Source: JAHISY01 sp043799575
GTDB taxonomy: Bacteria > Patescibacteriota > Gracilibacteria > JAHISY01
DNA length: 24,543 nucleotides
Reading direction: 5' to 3'
Assembly (NCBI GenBank): GCA_043799575.1
Contig: JAZDNQ010000070.1
Coordinates: 1-24,543 of the forward strand
Positions 1 through 6,045 of this stretch are shown piece after piece. The notes under the pieces were generated by a model that worked only from the letters and a program-made list of their open reading frames with translations, was not told the DNA's origin and made no database searches. The translations under genes and the position numbers were made by a program. The number at the start of each line of letters is the position of its first letter. Within the stretch, counting starts at the first letter, position 1.

Positions 1-41
1 CAAAAAACTAAAATTTCTTTAACAAATTTAACCCCACTCCA

Positions 42-554
42 ATGCGTCTCATCTCAAAATTGCGCAGCCCCAGAGGCTTTACGCTTGTTGAGTTGATCAT
101 CGTCATCATGATCATCGGCATTCTCGCCGCAACACTTCTACCCAAGATTATGGGCGCTCCAGCCAAAGCTCGCGATGCGGCTCGGCAGGCCGATTTCAAT
201 GCAATCGCGACTTCTTTGGAGATGTACTTTGCCGATCACGATGCTTACCCGGCCCCGGCTGCTAATCTGGGAACCACTTTGGTTTCCGGCGGTTATATCA
301 AATCCGCTTTGAAAGATCCTCAGAACTCGGCAGCTTACGTTTACGTTTACTGCACTGCCTCGCGCAACGGAGTCGCGAATCAAGCTTTCGCGCTTGGCAC
401 TCGCTACGAATCCTCAACAGGTTCTTCACGCACACTTGAAGTGGGCGACCCAGTTATCACTCCTTCTTCTAGTGATACAGTCAAAGCAACTACCAAGAGT
501 GGTGCGACGGTCGGGACTTTCACTTATGGCGACAGTACTTGCGCCGACTTCTAA
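42..554 (+). CDS. Type IV pilin-like prepilin (class III signal peptide)
   Basis: This 170-residue protein is probably a major or minor pilin/pseudopilin, processed by a prepilin peptidase and assembled into a type IV pilus or competence pseudopilus. Seen: a short basic leader (residues 1-12) ends in Gly12, followed by FTLVELIIV and a hydrophobic helix to about residue 36. Glu17 is the conserved +5 glutamate after the predicted G12/F13 cleavage. The helix continues into an amphipathic segment (ARDAARQADFNAIATSLEMY), the usual GspG/PilA-like pattern of Patescibacteria pilins. Two cysteines (104 and 167) could form a C-terminal disulfide. No Shine-Dalgarno is visible before the ATG, and the upstream region is cut by the window edge. 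A ComM homologue further along suggests natural DNA uptake, but this pilin's exact role cannot be told from sequence. Confidence 0.9.
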   Translation: MRLISKLRSPRGFTLVELIIVIMIIGILAATLLPKIMGAPAKARDAARQADFNAIATSLEMYFADHDAYPAPAANLGTTLVSGGYIKSALKDPQNSAAYVYVYCTASRNGVANQAFALGTRYESSTGSSRTLEVGDPVITPSSSDTVKATTKSGATVGTFTYGDSTCADF

Positions 555-573
555 AAAATTCCAAGTATCAAAC

Positions 574-612
574 AAAAAGAGGGCCGCATGTTGAGTTGGG
601 TCCTCTTTTTTT
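574..612 (+). terminator. Rho-independent terminator after the pilin gene
   Basis: A 12-bp stem (arms 574-585 and 599-610, one G-T pair) with a 13-base loop is followed by a T-run ending at 612. It starts 20 bases after the pilin stop codon. The A-tract on the left arm means it could also work for the minus-strand micro-operon that ends at 625. Confidence 0.8.
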
Positions 613-624
613 GTCCAAATTTTT

Positions 625-717
625 TTATCTCAAATCGTCGTAGCTTTTCATCGCCTCATTCAGCACCAAAAAAGTGAGGAGGAGCGCGCCGAAATTTAAA
701 AATATTTGGGAAAGCAT
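625..717 (-). CDS. 30-residue single-pass membrane micropeptide
   Basis: This tiny ORF encodes MLSQIFLNFGALLLTFLVLN followed by EAMKSYDDLR: one hydrophobic helix (about residues 3-20) and a short charged tail. Its ATG follows the TAA stop of the upstream small ORF with no gap (TAAATG), which suggests translation by re-initiation. It is the last gene of a minus-strand run of four tiny ORFs and ends just before the terminator shared with the pilin gene. Function is unknown. Such peptides often act as regulators or small toxins/holins, but nothing here shows which. The call rests on the coupling and the sensible membrane profile; chance occurrence is possible. Confidence 0.4.
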   Translation of the reverse strand: MLSQIFLNFGALLLTFLVLNEAMKSYDDLR

Positions 718-930
718 TTAAACAAATAAAAGGCCATTGCCGAGGCCGTCGACAAAGATTTTCTCGCCAGGACGAGGAGAACAAAGAACCCGCCCGTCGC
801 TCGCTACGATGCGCGTGTGGCCTGTGCGTCGATAGACGACGCGTTGGTCGTCGATCCATTTCCGTGGCGCGATTTTAAAAATTTTGCGCATTATATTTTT
901 TCTAGTTTCCCGCTTTCGCGGGAATGACAT
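718..930 (-). CDS. Small hypothetical protein (70 or 57 residues)
   Basis: I do not recognise this family. The first ATG (930) overlaps the TAA of the upstream zinc-ribbon gene by one base (TAATG), a classic coupling arrangement. The first 13 residues (MSFPRKRETRKNI) are, however, the translation of a REP-like palindrome, so the ATG at 891 (MRKIFKIAPRKW, 57 residues) may be the real start. The body is basic and then predicted beta-rich, ending in GEKIFVDGLGNGLLFV. The stop is directly abutted by the ATG of a 30-residue membrane ORF. Confidence that it is translated is moderate and rests on the position inside a tightly coupled chain. Confidence 0.45.
   Translation of the reverse strand: MSFPRKRETRKNIMRKIFKIAPRKWIDDQRVVYRRTGHTRIVASDGRVLCSPRPGEKIFVDGLGNGLLFV
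907..924. repeat. REP-like palindrome (7-bp stem, 4-base loop)
   Basis: TTCCCGC-TTTC-GCGGGAA forms a perfect hairpin flanked by the GTCA/TGAC sequence typical of a very common bacterial intergenic repeat (the GTCATTCCCGCGAAAGCGGG type, as in neisserial dRS3-like and other REP elements). It lies at the junction between two tiny minus-strand ORFs. Only one copy is seen in the window, so the repeat status is from general knowledge. Confidence 0.55.
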
Positions 931-1085
931 TACTCAAAAAGCGGGGTGAGTATTTTCACGAGCCAACTTTTTTTCTGATTTTTTTGTTTCAAAACTTCGT
1001 TTGCCTCATTCAAAACATAACAATACGGGCAGCGTTCCTGTTTGGTGGAGATAGCTTTGCCGCATTCAAGACAATTGATGATCAT
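930..1085 (-). CDS. Small zinc-ribbon protein
   Basis: This 51-residue protein has one four-cysteine zinc ribbon: Cys5 and Cys8 (NCLECGK) and Cys19 and Cys22 (ERCPYCY). A charged linker and a short hydrophobic end (WLVKILTPLF) follow. It probably binds one zinc ion; nothing shows whether the partner is nucleic acid, protein or membrane. The ATG at 1085 lies inside the 3' end of the upstream HTH gene (20-base overlap), so the two are almost certainly co-translated. An in-frame upstream extension to 1124 exists but would overlap the HTH gene much more, so I chose the ATG directly before the ribbon. A regulatory pair with the HTH protein is plausible but inferred. Confidence 0.6.
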   Translation of the reverse strand: MIINCLECGKAISTKQERCPYCYVLNEANEVLKQKNQKKSWLVKILTPLFE

Positions 1086-1260
1086 GGGTTTTGAGCATTT
1101 GATTGTCGAGAAATTGCTCGACATCGCTCTCCCGAATCCTATAAACCCGACCGATTTTCGCGCCTCGCAGTTTCCCGTCTTTGATGTAATTCAGGATGGT
1201 GAAAGGGTGCAATTGCAGCATTTCGCCGACCTGATCCGGGGTGAGGATGCGATTTTGCAT
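1066..1260 (-). CDS. MerR/excisionase-type helix-turn-helix protein
   Basis: A 64-residue protein that is almost entirely one DNA-binding domain of the excisionase/HTH_17 family. LTPDQVGEMLQLHPFTILNY is the winged-helix HTH, followed by IKDGKLRGAKIGRVYRIRES, the wing with the conserved G-x-x-x-R-I motif, and a terminal helix (DVEQFLDNQML). Stand-alone proteins of this size act as small transcription factors or recombination directionality factors. No integrase or phage gene is nearby, so a local regulator is more likely. It heads a minus-strand run of four tiny coupled ORFs, with a plausible promoter at 1284-1312 and two direct repeats upstream that could be its operators. Confidence 0.75.
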   Translation of the reverse strand: MQNRILTPDQVGEMLQLHPFTILNYIKDGKLRGAKIGRVYRIRESDVEQFLDNQMLKTHDHQLS

Positions 1261-1283
1261 AAATCATCTTTTTGAGGGATCGA

Positions 1284-1312
1284 ATTTTATTCAATCCGAG
1301 GTGATTTAGCAA
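1284..1312 (-). promoter_or_regulatory. Predicted sigma70-type promoter of the HTH micro-operon
   Basis: On the minus strand, TTGCTA (1312-1307) and TAAAAT (1289-1284) are separated by exactly 17 bases. The expected start of transcription is about 17 bases before the ATG at 1260. The match is 4/6 and 5/6 to consensus, by eye. Confidence 0.5.
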
Positions 1313-1672
1313 GATCTAAGTCAAGGTAATTAAACCGGGAGCAACTAGATGTAGTATAGGTAGTCTAAGCTCGATTATCAATATTTTAGTCAAGTTAATT
1401 TAAAAAAACCCAATTTAACTAAATCTGATTAAATTTAATTAAAGTTTGGGTTGCCGAGAGAGGTTTGAAACAATGAAATCAAATTTTGTTCAAACCCAAG
1501 ATATTGTAGCATAAAACGGCTTGAAAGAAATAGTTTTATCGTTTTTGGCAAAAGTTCAGGAAAGTTGAGATCGCTCCAGAGGTTTTTGAGAAGCCTGAAA
1601 AAAATTGAAACGAATTGATAGGACTTGAAAAGAAGAACTTAAAGCTAGCCGCGGTCGAGCCTATTTTTTTTG

Positions 1673-1681
1673 TGTTAAAAT
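1673..1681 (+). promoter_or_regulatory. Extended -10 promoter element of the aroC operon
   Basis: TGTTAAAAT fits the extended -10 form (TG-n-TAAAAT). No good -35 is seen, as is common for extended -10 promoters. Transcription would start near 1688, leaving a short leader with a purine-rich ribosome site (CGAGG, 1696-1700) four bases before the ATG at 1705. Confidence 0.45.
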
Positions 1682-1704
1682 ATATTTACTTTAAACGAGG
1701 CGAA

Positions 1705-2691
1705 ATGAGCGGAAATATTTTCGGAAACGTCCTCAAAGTCGCGACTTTTGGCGAATCGCACGGTGTGGCGCTCGGATGCGTCGTCGACGGCGTGCCCGCC
1801 GGGATTCGGATTTCCGCGGTGGAAATCCAAAAAGAGCTCGACCGTCGTCGTCCGGGGCAGTCGAAAATTACTTCGCCGCGAAAAGAATCCGACCGCGTCG
1901 AGATTCTCTCCGGGATTTTCGAGGGCAAAACACTCGGGACGCCGATCGCACTTTTGATTCGCAACGAAAATCAAAAATCGTCCGACTATTCGAAATTGAA
2001 AAATATTTTCCGACCGGGACACGCTGATTTCACGTGGGAAAAGAAATTCGGCATTCGCGATTTTCGCGGAGGCGGGCGGTCGTCCGGGCGGGAAACCGCG
2101 GCGCGGGTCGCGGCGGGCGCGATCGCGCGCAAAATTCTCGATTCGCAAAAAATTAAAATCTCTGCGTTCGCGGCGGAAATCGCCGGAGTTCCGGCGGAAA
2201 AAGTTGGCGCTCAAATTTCCGCAAAAATGGAGGCTGCGATTCTTGCAGCGCAAAAATCCGGCGACTCGGTCGGTGGTGTCGTCGAAATTCGGATCGCGAA
2301 TTGCCCGGCCGGACTCGGCGCGCCAGTTTTTGACAAAATTTCTGCGCGACTCGGCGCGGCGCTTTTTTCGATCGGTGCGGTGAAAGCGGTCGAATTCGGG
2401 GCAGGTTTCGAATCGGCAAAATTGTGCGGCTCGGAAATGAATTTGCGCAGTTCCGGGATTGCGGGCGGGATCACCGACGGTTCCGAAATAATTATCCGAA
2501 TAGCAGTGCGCCCGACGGCGTCGATTGCGCGCGAGCAATCAGCCCTCGACACTCGCGGCAAAATGCAAAAAATTAAAATCACCGGGCGGCACGATCCGTG
2601 TATCGTTCCGCGAATTATTCCGGTCGCGGAAGCGATGGTCGCGATCACTCTCGCGGACGCTCTACTCGCGAGTAGAACTGACCGAATTTAA
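1705..2691 (+). CDS. aroC: Chorismate synthase
   Basis: Catalyses the last shikimate-pathway step, EPSP to chorismate, using reduced FMN in the cytoplasm. Seen in order: the N-terminal signature FGESHGVALGCVVDGVPAG (residues 15-33), DRRRPGQ (46-52), FRPGHADFTW (102-111), FRGGGRSSGRETAARVAAGA (120-139) and the C-terminal RHDPCIVPRIIPVAEAM (295-311). I chose the ATG at 1705 because the family starts with M-x-G-N-x-F-G and a CGAGG site precedes it; a longer in-frame extension to 1615 has no homology. At 328 residues it is shorter than the usual 350-390. The loop between GSEMN (242-246) and SGIAGGITDG (250-259) lacks roughly a dozen residues usually present. No other shikimate genes are in the window. 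It heads an apparent three-gene operon. Confidence 0.96.
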   Translation: MSGNIFGNVLKVATFGESHGVALGCVVDGVPAGIRISAVEIQKELDRRRPGQSKITSPRKESDRVEILSGIFEGKTLGTPIALLIRNENQKSSDYSKLKNIFRPGHADFTWEKKFGIRDFRGGGRSSGRETAARVAAGAIARKILDSQKIKISAFAAEIAGVPAEKVGAQISAKMEAAILAAQKSGDSVGGVVEIRIANCPAGLGAPVFDKISARLGAALFSIGAVKAVEFGAGFESAKLCGSEMNLRSSGIAGGITDGSEIIIRIAVRPTASIAREQSALDTRGKMQKIKITGRHDPCIVPRIIPVAEAMVAITLADALLASRTDRI

Positions 2692-2697
2692 AACCAA

Positions 2698-3417
2698 ATG
2701 AGAAAATTTACTTTTTCAGCGAACTCGCTCATTTCTTGGGGTTTCAAAGTTTTTATTTTGGCCGTAGCAATTTATTTTTCCATAACAGGAAATTTACCAT
2801 TTGCTCTTTTTTCTTTTCTTGCGCTTGCGATCACGCTCATTCCGGCGATCGTGAATCGCAGCTACAACACGAACTTACCGTGGACGATCGACTTTTTTTT
2901 GACGGTGTGGCTTGCGCTTTCTGTTGTCGGCGAGATTGGTTTTTACAAAAAATTTTGGTGGTGGGACGTGATGTTGCATTTCGGCGGGACGGGCGTTTTG
3001 GTTTATCTCGCTTTTGTTTTAGTTTTCGCACTAAATTTCACGAAAAAAATTCGCTTGTCGATTCCACTGATTGGTTTTTTCACTTTCATCATCGGTGTCG
3101 CTTTCGGTGCAGTTTGGGAAATCGCGGAATTTTACGCGTGGCGCATTACTGGCCACGACGCGCTTGGGATGGGGATTCCGCCTGATTTTAAATTCGGCCT
3201 GTTCGATACTTTCTCCGATTTGCAGCTTGATGTGGCTGGCTCGTTTTTGATCGCTTTGGTCGCGATGAAATATGTCGCGCGGCAGCGACATGTCAAGCTG
3301 CGTGAGTGGATGCGACCGTTTATCGAGATTTTCGGTGAGAAAATGGAGCGCGCCAAAAAGACGGTTCAGCCGCAATTTGCTCCAATTAAAAATAATTCTA
3401 AAAAACCTAAAAAATGA
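2698..3417 (+). CDS. YjdF/DUF2238-like integral membrane protein
   Basis: A 239-residue multi-pass membrane protein of unknown function. About six hydrophobic helices lie between residues 12 and 192, followed by a basic, Lys-rich cytoplasmic tail (193-239). Family-type conserved polar motifs sit in or near the membrane: HFGGTG (94-99), GAVWEIAEF (137-145) and FDTFSDLQLDVAG (169-181), the pattern of the DUF2238 (YjdF) family. These clustered acidic and histidine residues could bind a metal or lipid headgroup, but this is inference. The ATG follows the aroC stop by six bases, and its own TGA overlaps the ATG of the uppP homologue (ATGA), so translation with uppP is coupled. A cell-envelope role is suggested by that neighbour only. 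Confidence 0.75.
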   Translation: MRKFTFSANSLISWGFKVFILAVAIYFSITGNLPFALFSFLALAITLIPAIVNRSYNTNLPWTIDFFLTVWLALSVVGEIGFYKKFWWWDVMLHFGGTGVLVYLAFVLVFALNFTKKIRLSIPLIGFFTFIIGVAFGAVWEIAEFYAWRITGHDALGMGIPPDFKFGLFDTFSDLQLDVAGSFLIALVAMKYVARQRHVKLREWMRPFIEIFGEKMERAKKTVQPQFAPIKNNSKKPKK

Positions 3418-4190
3418 ATTTCGGCGAAGTGACTTTTCTCGGCGCACTGCAGGGCATCACGGAGTTTTTTCCGATTTCGTCGAGCGGACATTTACTTTTG
3501 GCTGAACATTTTTTCGCACTGGATGTAGAGCATCTCAAAGCTTTTGACGTCGTGCTGCATGCCGGGACGCTCGTCGCATTGCTAGCGCTTTTTTGGCGGG
3601 AATGGTTTTCGATTTTGAAATTTGAAAAATCTGGGCGGCAACTTCTCGTTCAACTCATCGTCGCGACGATTCCCGCCGCCGTGATCGGTGTTTTTTTCGG
3701 CGATGCGATGGATGAGCTGACGCGCGGGTCAAAGGGCACTGTGGTTGTCGCGGGATTTTTTGTGCTCGTCGCGGTCGCACTTTTTATTGCGGAAAAATTC
3801 GGCCAACAAAAAATCCAAAAAGTCGGTTGGAAAAATGTTTTTTGGATGTCGATTTTTCAGGCTGCTGCACTGCTCCCGGGGATTTCGCGCTCGGGCTCGA
3901 CGATCGCCGCAGGAATGTTCTCCGGACTTGACCGATCCGCTGCCGCGAAATTTTCTTTTCTCATGCTCGCGCCTGCGACTGCCGGCGCCGTTGTTTTAAT
4001 TCTCAAAAAAGTTGCGGACGGGGAGATGACGCTGCCGCCGACCGATCTGACTTTGGTTGGCTTCGTGGTGTCTGCCATCGTTTCATTCGCGTGCGCCGCG
4101 TTTTTGCTCCGCTTTGTCAAAAAATATTCGCTCAAAATTTTCTCGCTGTATTTAATTCTCGCCGCTGTAGCTTTATTCTTGATTAGGTGA
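3414..4190 (+). CDS. uppP: Undecaprenyl-diphosphatase (BacA/UppP family)
   Basis: Dephosphorylates undecaprenyl pyrophosphate to recycle the lipid carrier for peptidoglycan and surface polysaccharides; it is an integral membrane enzyme and is linked to bacitracin resistance. Seen: QGITEFFPISSSGHL (13-27), with the catalytic-site Glu17 and the PISSSGH motif, and PGISRSGSTIAAG (155-167), the second half of the family's inverted repeat carrying the catalytic Arg/Ser region. There are about eight hydrophobic helices, and the 258 residues match the family's usual 260-280. The start is fixed by the ATGA overlap with the upstream membrane gene. The 3' end overlaps a convergent small ORF by 18 bases. 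It is terminated by TGA, a useful sign that UGA is a stop in this genome. Confidence 0.96.
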   Translation: MNFGEVTFLGALQGITEFFPISSSGHLLLAEHFFALDVEHLKAFDVVLHAGTLVALLALFWREWFSILKFEKSGRQLLVQLIVATIPAAVIGVFFGDAMDELTRGSKGTVVVAGFFVLVAVALFIAEKFGQQKIQKVGWKNVFWMSIFQAAALLPGISRSGSTIAAGMFSGLDRSAAAKFSFLMLAPATAGAVVLILKKVADGEMTLPPTDLTLVGFVVSAIVSFACAAFLLRFVKKYSLKIFSLYLILAAVALFLIR

Positions 4191-4424
4191 GCGACCTTTT
4201 GCTTTCTCGATGAGTTCGCAATATCGTGAAAAATCTTCCCAAAGAATTTGTAAGTGGCTTCTTGTGTCTCTTTTTTGTCTGGCCTGACGAATTGTCTCCC
4301 AAAGTTTTTTTAATTCATCGCGTTCTTCTTTGCACAATTGCGCGATCTGTTCAGGGCTCAAAAAACTCGGCCAATCATTATTGTAATTTTCGATCCATAA
4401 AATTTTTTCCGCAATTGATAGCAT
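4173..4424 (-). CDS. Small hypothetical helical protein
   Basis: This 83-residue ORF is not recognised. The predicted protein is strongly helical, charged and Trp/Glu/Lys rich (LSPEQIAQLCKEERDELKKL), with no membrane segment or signal peptide. It converges on uppP with an 18-base overlap and is divergent to comM. A weak purine site (CAAGAG) precedes its ATG. The composition is that of a real soluble protein rather than a shadow frame, and it fills what would otherwise be a 300-base gap, but no homology supports it. Confidence 0.5.
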   Translation of the reverse strand: MLSIAEKILWIENYNNDWPSFLSPEQIAQLCKEERDELKKLWETIRQARQKRDTRSHLQILWEDFSRYCELIEKAKGRSPNQE

Positions 4425-4489
4425 CTCTTGAATTAAGACCGCAGTTTAATCGAAATTTAATTATTACGAAAATTTCCTAATAAACTAAT

Positions 4490-4495
4490 TAAAAT
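4490..4495 (+). promoter_or_regulatory. Possible -10 element for comM
   Basis: TAAAAT ends eight bases before the comM ATG (4504), in the 79-base divergent gap. No convincing -35 or ribosome site is seen. If used, the mRNA would be leaderless or nearly so. Confidence 0.25.
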
Positions 4496-4503
4496 TAGCT
4501 GCA

Positions 4504-6030
4504 ATGCCCGCCAAGATTTTCTCGGCTGCGACGCTCGGACTCAATTGTGAAATCATTGAGGTCGAGGTCGACTTATTGTCCGGCCAATCAAAATTTCTCG
4601 TCGTCGGACTCGGTGATACCGCGGTGCAAGAATCGCGCGAGCGCGTTCGTTCCGCCGTCAAAAATTCCGGTTTCTTTTTTCACACTCAAAGAATTACCGT
4701 CAATCTCGCGCCCGCGGACTTACCGAAATCCGGCCCGAGTTTCGATTTTCCGATTGCCGCTGGGATTTTGCTCGCGAGCAGACAAATCCGAATTCCCGAA
4801 ATCGAAAAAACGATTTTGATCGGGGAGCTCGCACTCGACGGCAAAACTCGCGGCGTCGCGGGGATTCTTCCGATCGTCTCGGAAGCTAAGAAAAAAGGCT
4901 TCCGCAATTTTTTCGTCCCGGCGGAAAACGCGCGGGAGGCGGCGATCATCGACGACGTCAAAATTTTTCCGATCGCGAGTTTGTTCGAATTCACGCGGCA
5001 CGTTTCTGGCGCAAAAGAAATCGTGCCGCTTCCGAAATTGGAAATTTCCGAACTGATTGCGGAAGAAAATTACGGCGTCGATCTCGCGCACGTTCGCGGA
5101 CAGGAGCATGCGAAACGCGCACTCACCGTCGCTGCGGCAGGGAGTCACAATATTCTTTTTTCGGGTCCGCCGGGCTCGGGCAAAACAATGCTCGCGCGGG
5201 CATTCCGGACGATTCTGCCGCGGATGTCGGTCGCGGAAATTCTTGAAGTTTCGAAAATTTATTCTGTCGCCGGATTGCTCCCTGCGAAAAGTCCGCTCGT
5301 CGCAGTGCGGCCGTTCCGCGCGGTGCATCATACCGCTAGCGGTGTTTCGATCGTCGGCGGGGGACGCAAAGTCGGACCTGGCGAAATTTCGCTCGCGCAC
5401 AAAGGTGTTCTTTTTCTTGACGAGATCGCCGAATTTCCTACACAAGTGCTCGAAGTTTTGCGCCAGCCGCTTGAAGATGGACGCATCGCGATTTCGCGCG
5501 CATCCGGGACGGTCGATTTCCCCGCGCGCTTCACTTTGATCGCGGCGATGAATCCGTGTCCGTGCGGGTTCGCGACCGATCCGAAGCAGACCTGCAAATG
5601 TTCGCCACGCGAAATCGAGCGCTACCAAAAAAAATTGTCCGGTCCGCTGCTTGACCGGATTGATTTGCACATCGATGTCCCGCGTGTGAAATTCGAGAAG
5701 CTTGATGCGCCGGCGAACGCGGAGTCGAGCGAGTTGATTCGCGCGAAAGTTCAAGCAGCGCGTGACATTCAGTCCGCGCGATTTTCCAAATTAAAAATTC
5801 ACGCGAACTCGGAAATGTCGAGCGAGCAAACAAAAAAGTTCTGCCTGCTTGATGAGCCGACAAAAAAATTACTCGAGCAAGCAGTCGTACATTTCCAGCT
5901 TTCCGCGCGGGCGTATTATCGAATTCTCAAATTAGCTCGCACGATTGCCGACCTAGAAAATTCCGACGCGATCAAAACAAATCATGTCGCCGAGGCGCTG
6001 CAATATCGACCAAAAATTCACGAATTTTAA
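4504..6030 (+). CDS. comM: Mg-chelatase-like AAA+ ATPase ComM/YifB
   Basis: A 508-residue AAA+ helicase of the ComM/YifB family. In naturally competent bacteria ComM drives branch migration of incoming single-stranded DNA during transformation. Seen: the N-terminal ChlI-type domain with GQSKFLVVGLGDTAVQESRE (27-46), Walker A GPPGSGKT (221-228), Walker B VLFLDE (302-307), NPCPCGF plus CKCSP (four cysteines at 352, 354, 364 and 366, probably zinc), RYQKKLSGPLLDRIDLHIDV (373-392, with the arginine finger region), and the C-terminal lid ending SARAYYRILKLARTIADLE. The length is typical and no truncation is seen. The ATG lacks a ribosome site. With the pilin at the window start, it fits a DNA-uptake capacity. 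Confidence 0.95.
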   Translation: MPAKIFSAATLGLNCEIIEVEVDLLSGQSKFLVVGLGDTAVQESRERVRSAVKNSGFFFHTQRITVNLAPADLPKSGPSFDFPIAAGILLASRQIRIPEIEKTILIGELALDGKTRGVAGILPIVSEAKKKGFRNFFVPAENAREAAIIDDVKIFPIASLFEFTRHVSGAKEIVPLPKLEISELIAEENYGVDLAHVRGQEHAKRALTVAAAGSHNILFSGPPGSGKTMLARAFRTILPRMSVAEILEVSKIYSVAGLLPAKSPLVAVRPFRAVHHTASGVSIVGGGRKVGPGEISLAHKGVLFLDEIAEFPTQVLEVLRQPLEDGRIAISRASGTVDFPARFTLIAAMNPCPCGFATDPKQTCKCSPREIERYQKKLSGPLLDRIDLHIDVPRVKFEKLDAPANAESSELIRAKVQAARDIQSARFSKLKIHANSEMSSEQTKKFCLLDEPTKKLLEQAVVHFQLSARAYYRILKLARTIADLENSDAIKTNHVAEALQYRPKIHEF

Positions 6031-6045
6031 AAATTAAATTTTTGG
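6010..6045. terminator. Inverted repeat shared by the convergent comM and TPR genes
   Basis: A perfect 9-bp inverted repeat (CCAAAAATT at 6010-6018, AATTTTTGG at 6037-6045) spans both stop codons of two genes separated by only three bases. It could act as a bidirectional terminator, but the stem is weak and the loop is 18 bases. Confidence 0.3.

Larger units (their letters stand above)
1261..1704. other. AT-rich intergenic regulatory region between the HTH operon and aroC
   Basis: No credible gene is seen in these 444 bases. The region is markedly more AT-rich than its surroundings. It holds the divergent promoters of the HTH operon (1284-1312) and aroC (1673-1681), and an imperfect direct repeat, TAAGTCAAGGTAATTAAA at 1317-1334 and TTAGTCAAGTTAATTTAAA at 1386-1404. 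Three alternating words, AACCCAA (1407-1413), TTGGGTT (1446-1452) and AACCCAA (about 1493-1499), could pair in two mutually exclusive hairpins. No known riboswitch was recognised. Confidence 0.5.

Noticed and set aside
1615..1704. N-terminal extension of aroC
   Set aside because: No homology is expected before M-S-G-N-I-F-G, and the segment contains the predicted promoter.
1261..1704. Hidden tRNA or small structured RNA gene
   Set aside because: No cloverleaf, T-loop (GGTTCGA) or known riboswitch core was found by eye; only weak 7-base pairings.
1675..2538. Long minus-strand ORF (287 codons) opposite aroC
   Set aside because: Antisense shadow: the composition is Arg/Phe/Asn-rich with no motifs, and the plus strand is clearly aroC. 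The codon style of this genome (few TTA/CTA/TCA codons) leaves antisense frames open.
4188..4190. UGA read as glycine (genetic code 25), as in Gracilibacteria/Absconditabacteria
   Set aside because: TGA ends uppP, the membrane gene before it, the HTH gene and the SIMPL gene at natural lengths, and no confident gene has an in-frame TGA.
4720..5754. Minus-strand ORF of 344 codons opposite comM
   Set aside because: Same shadow effect; Arg/Asn/Phe-rich and without any domain, fully inside a certain comM gene.
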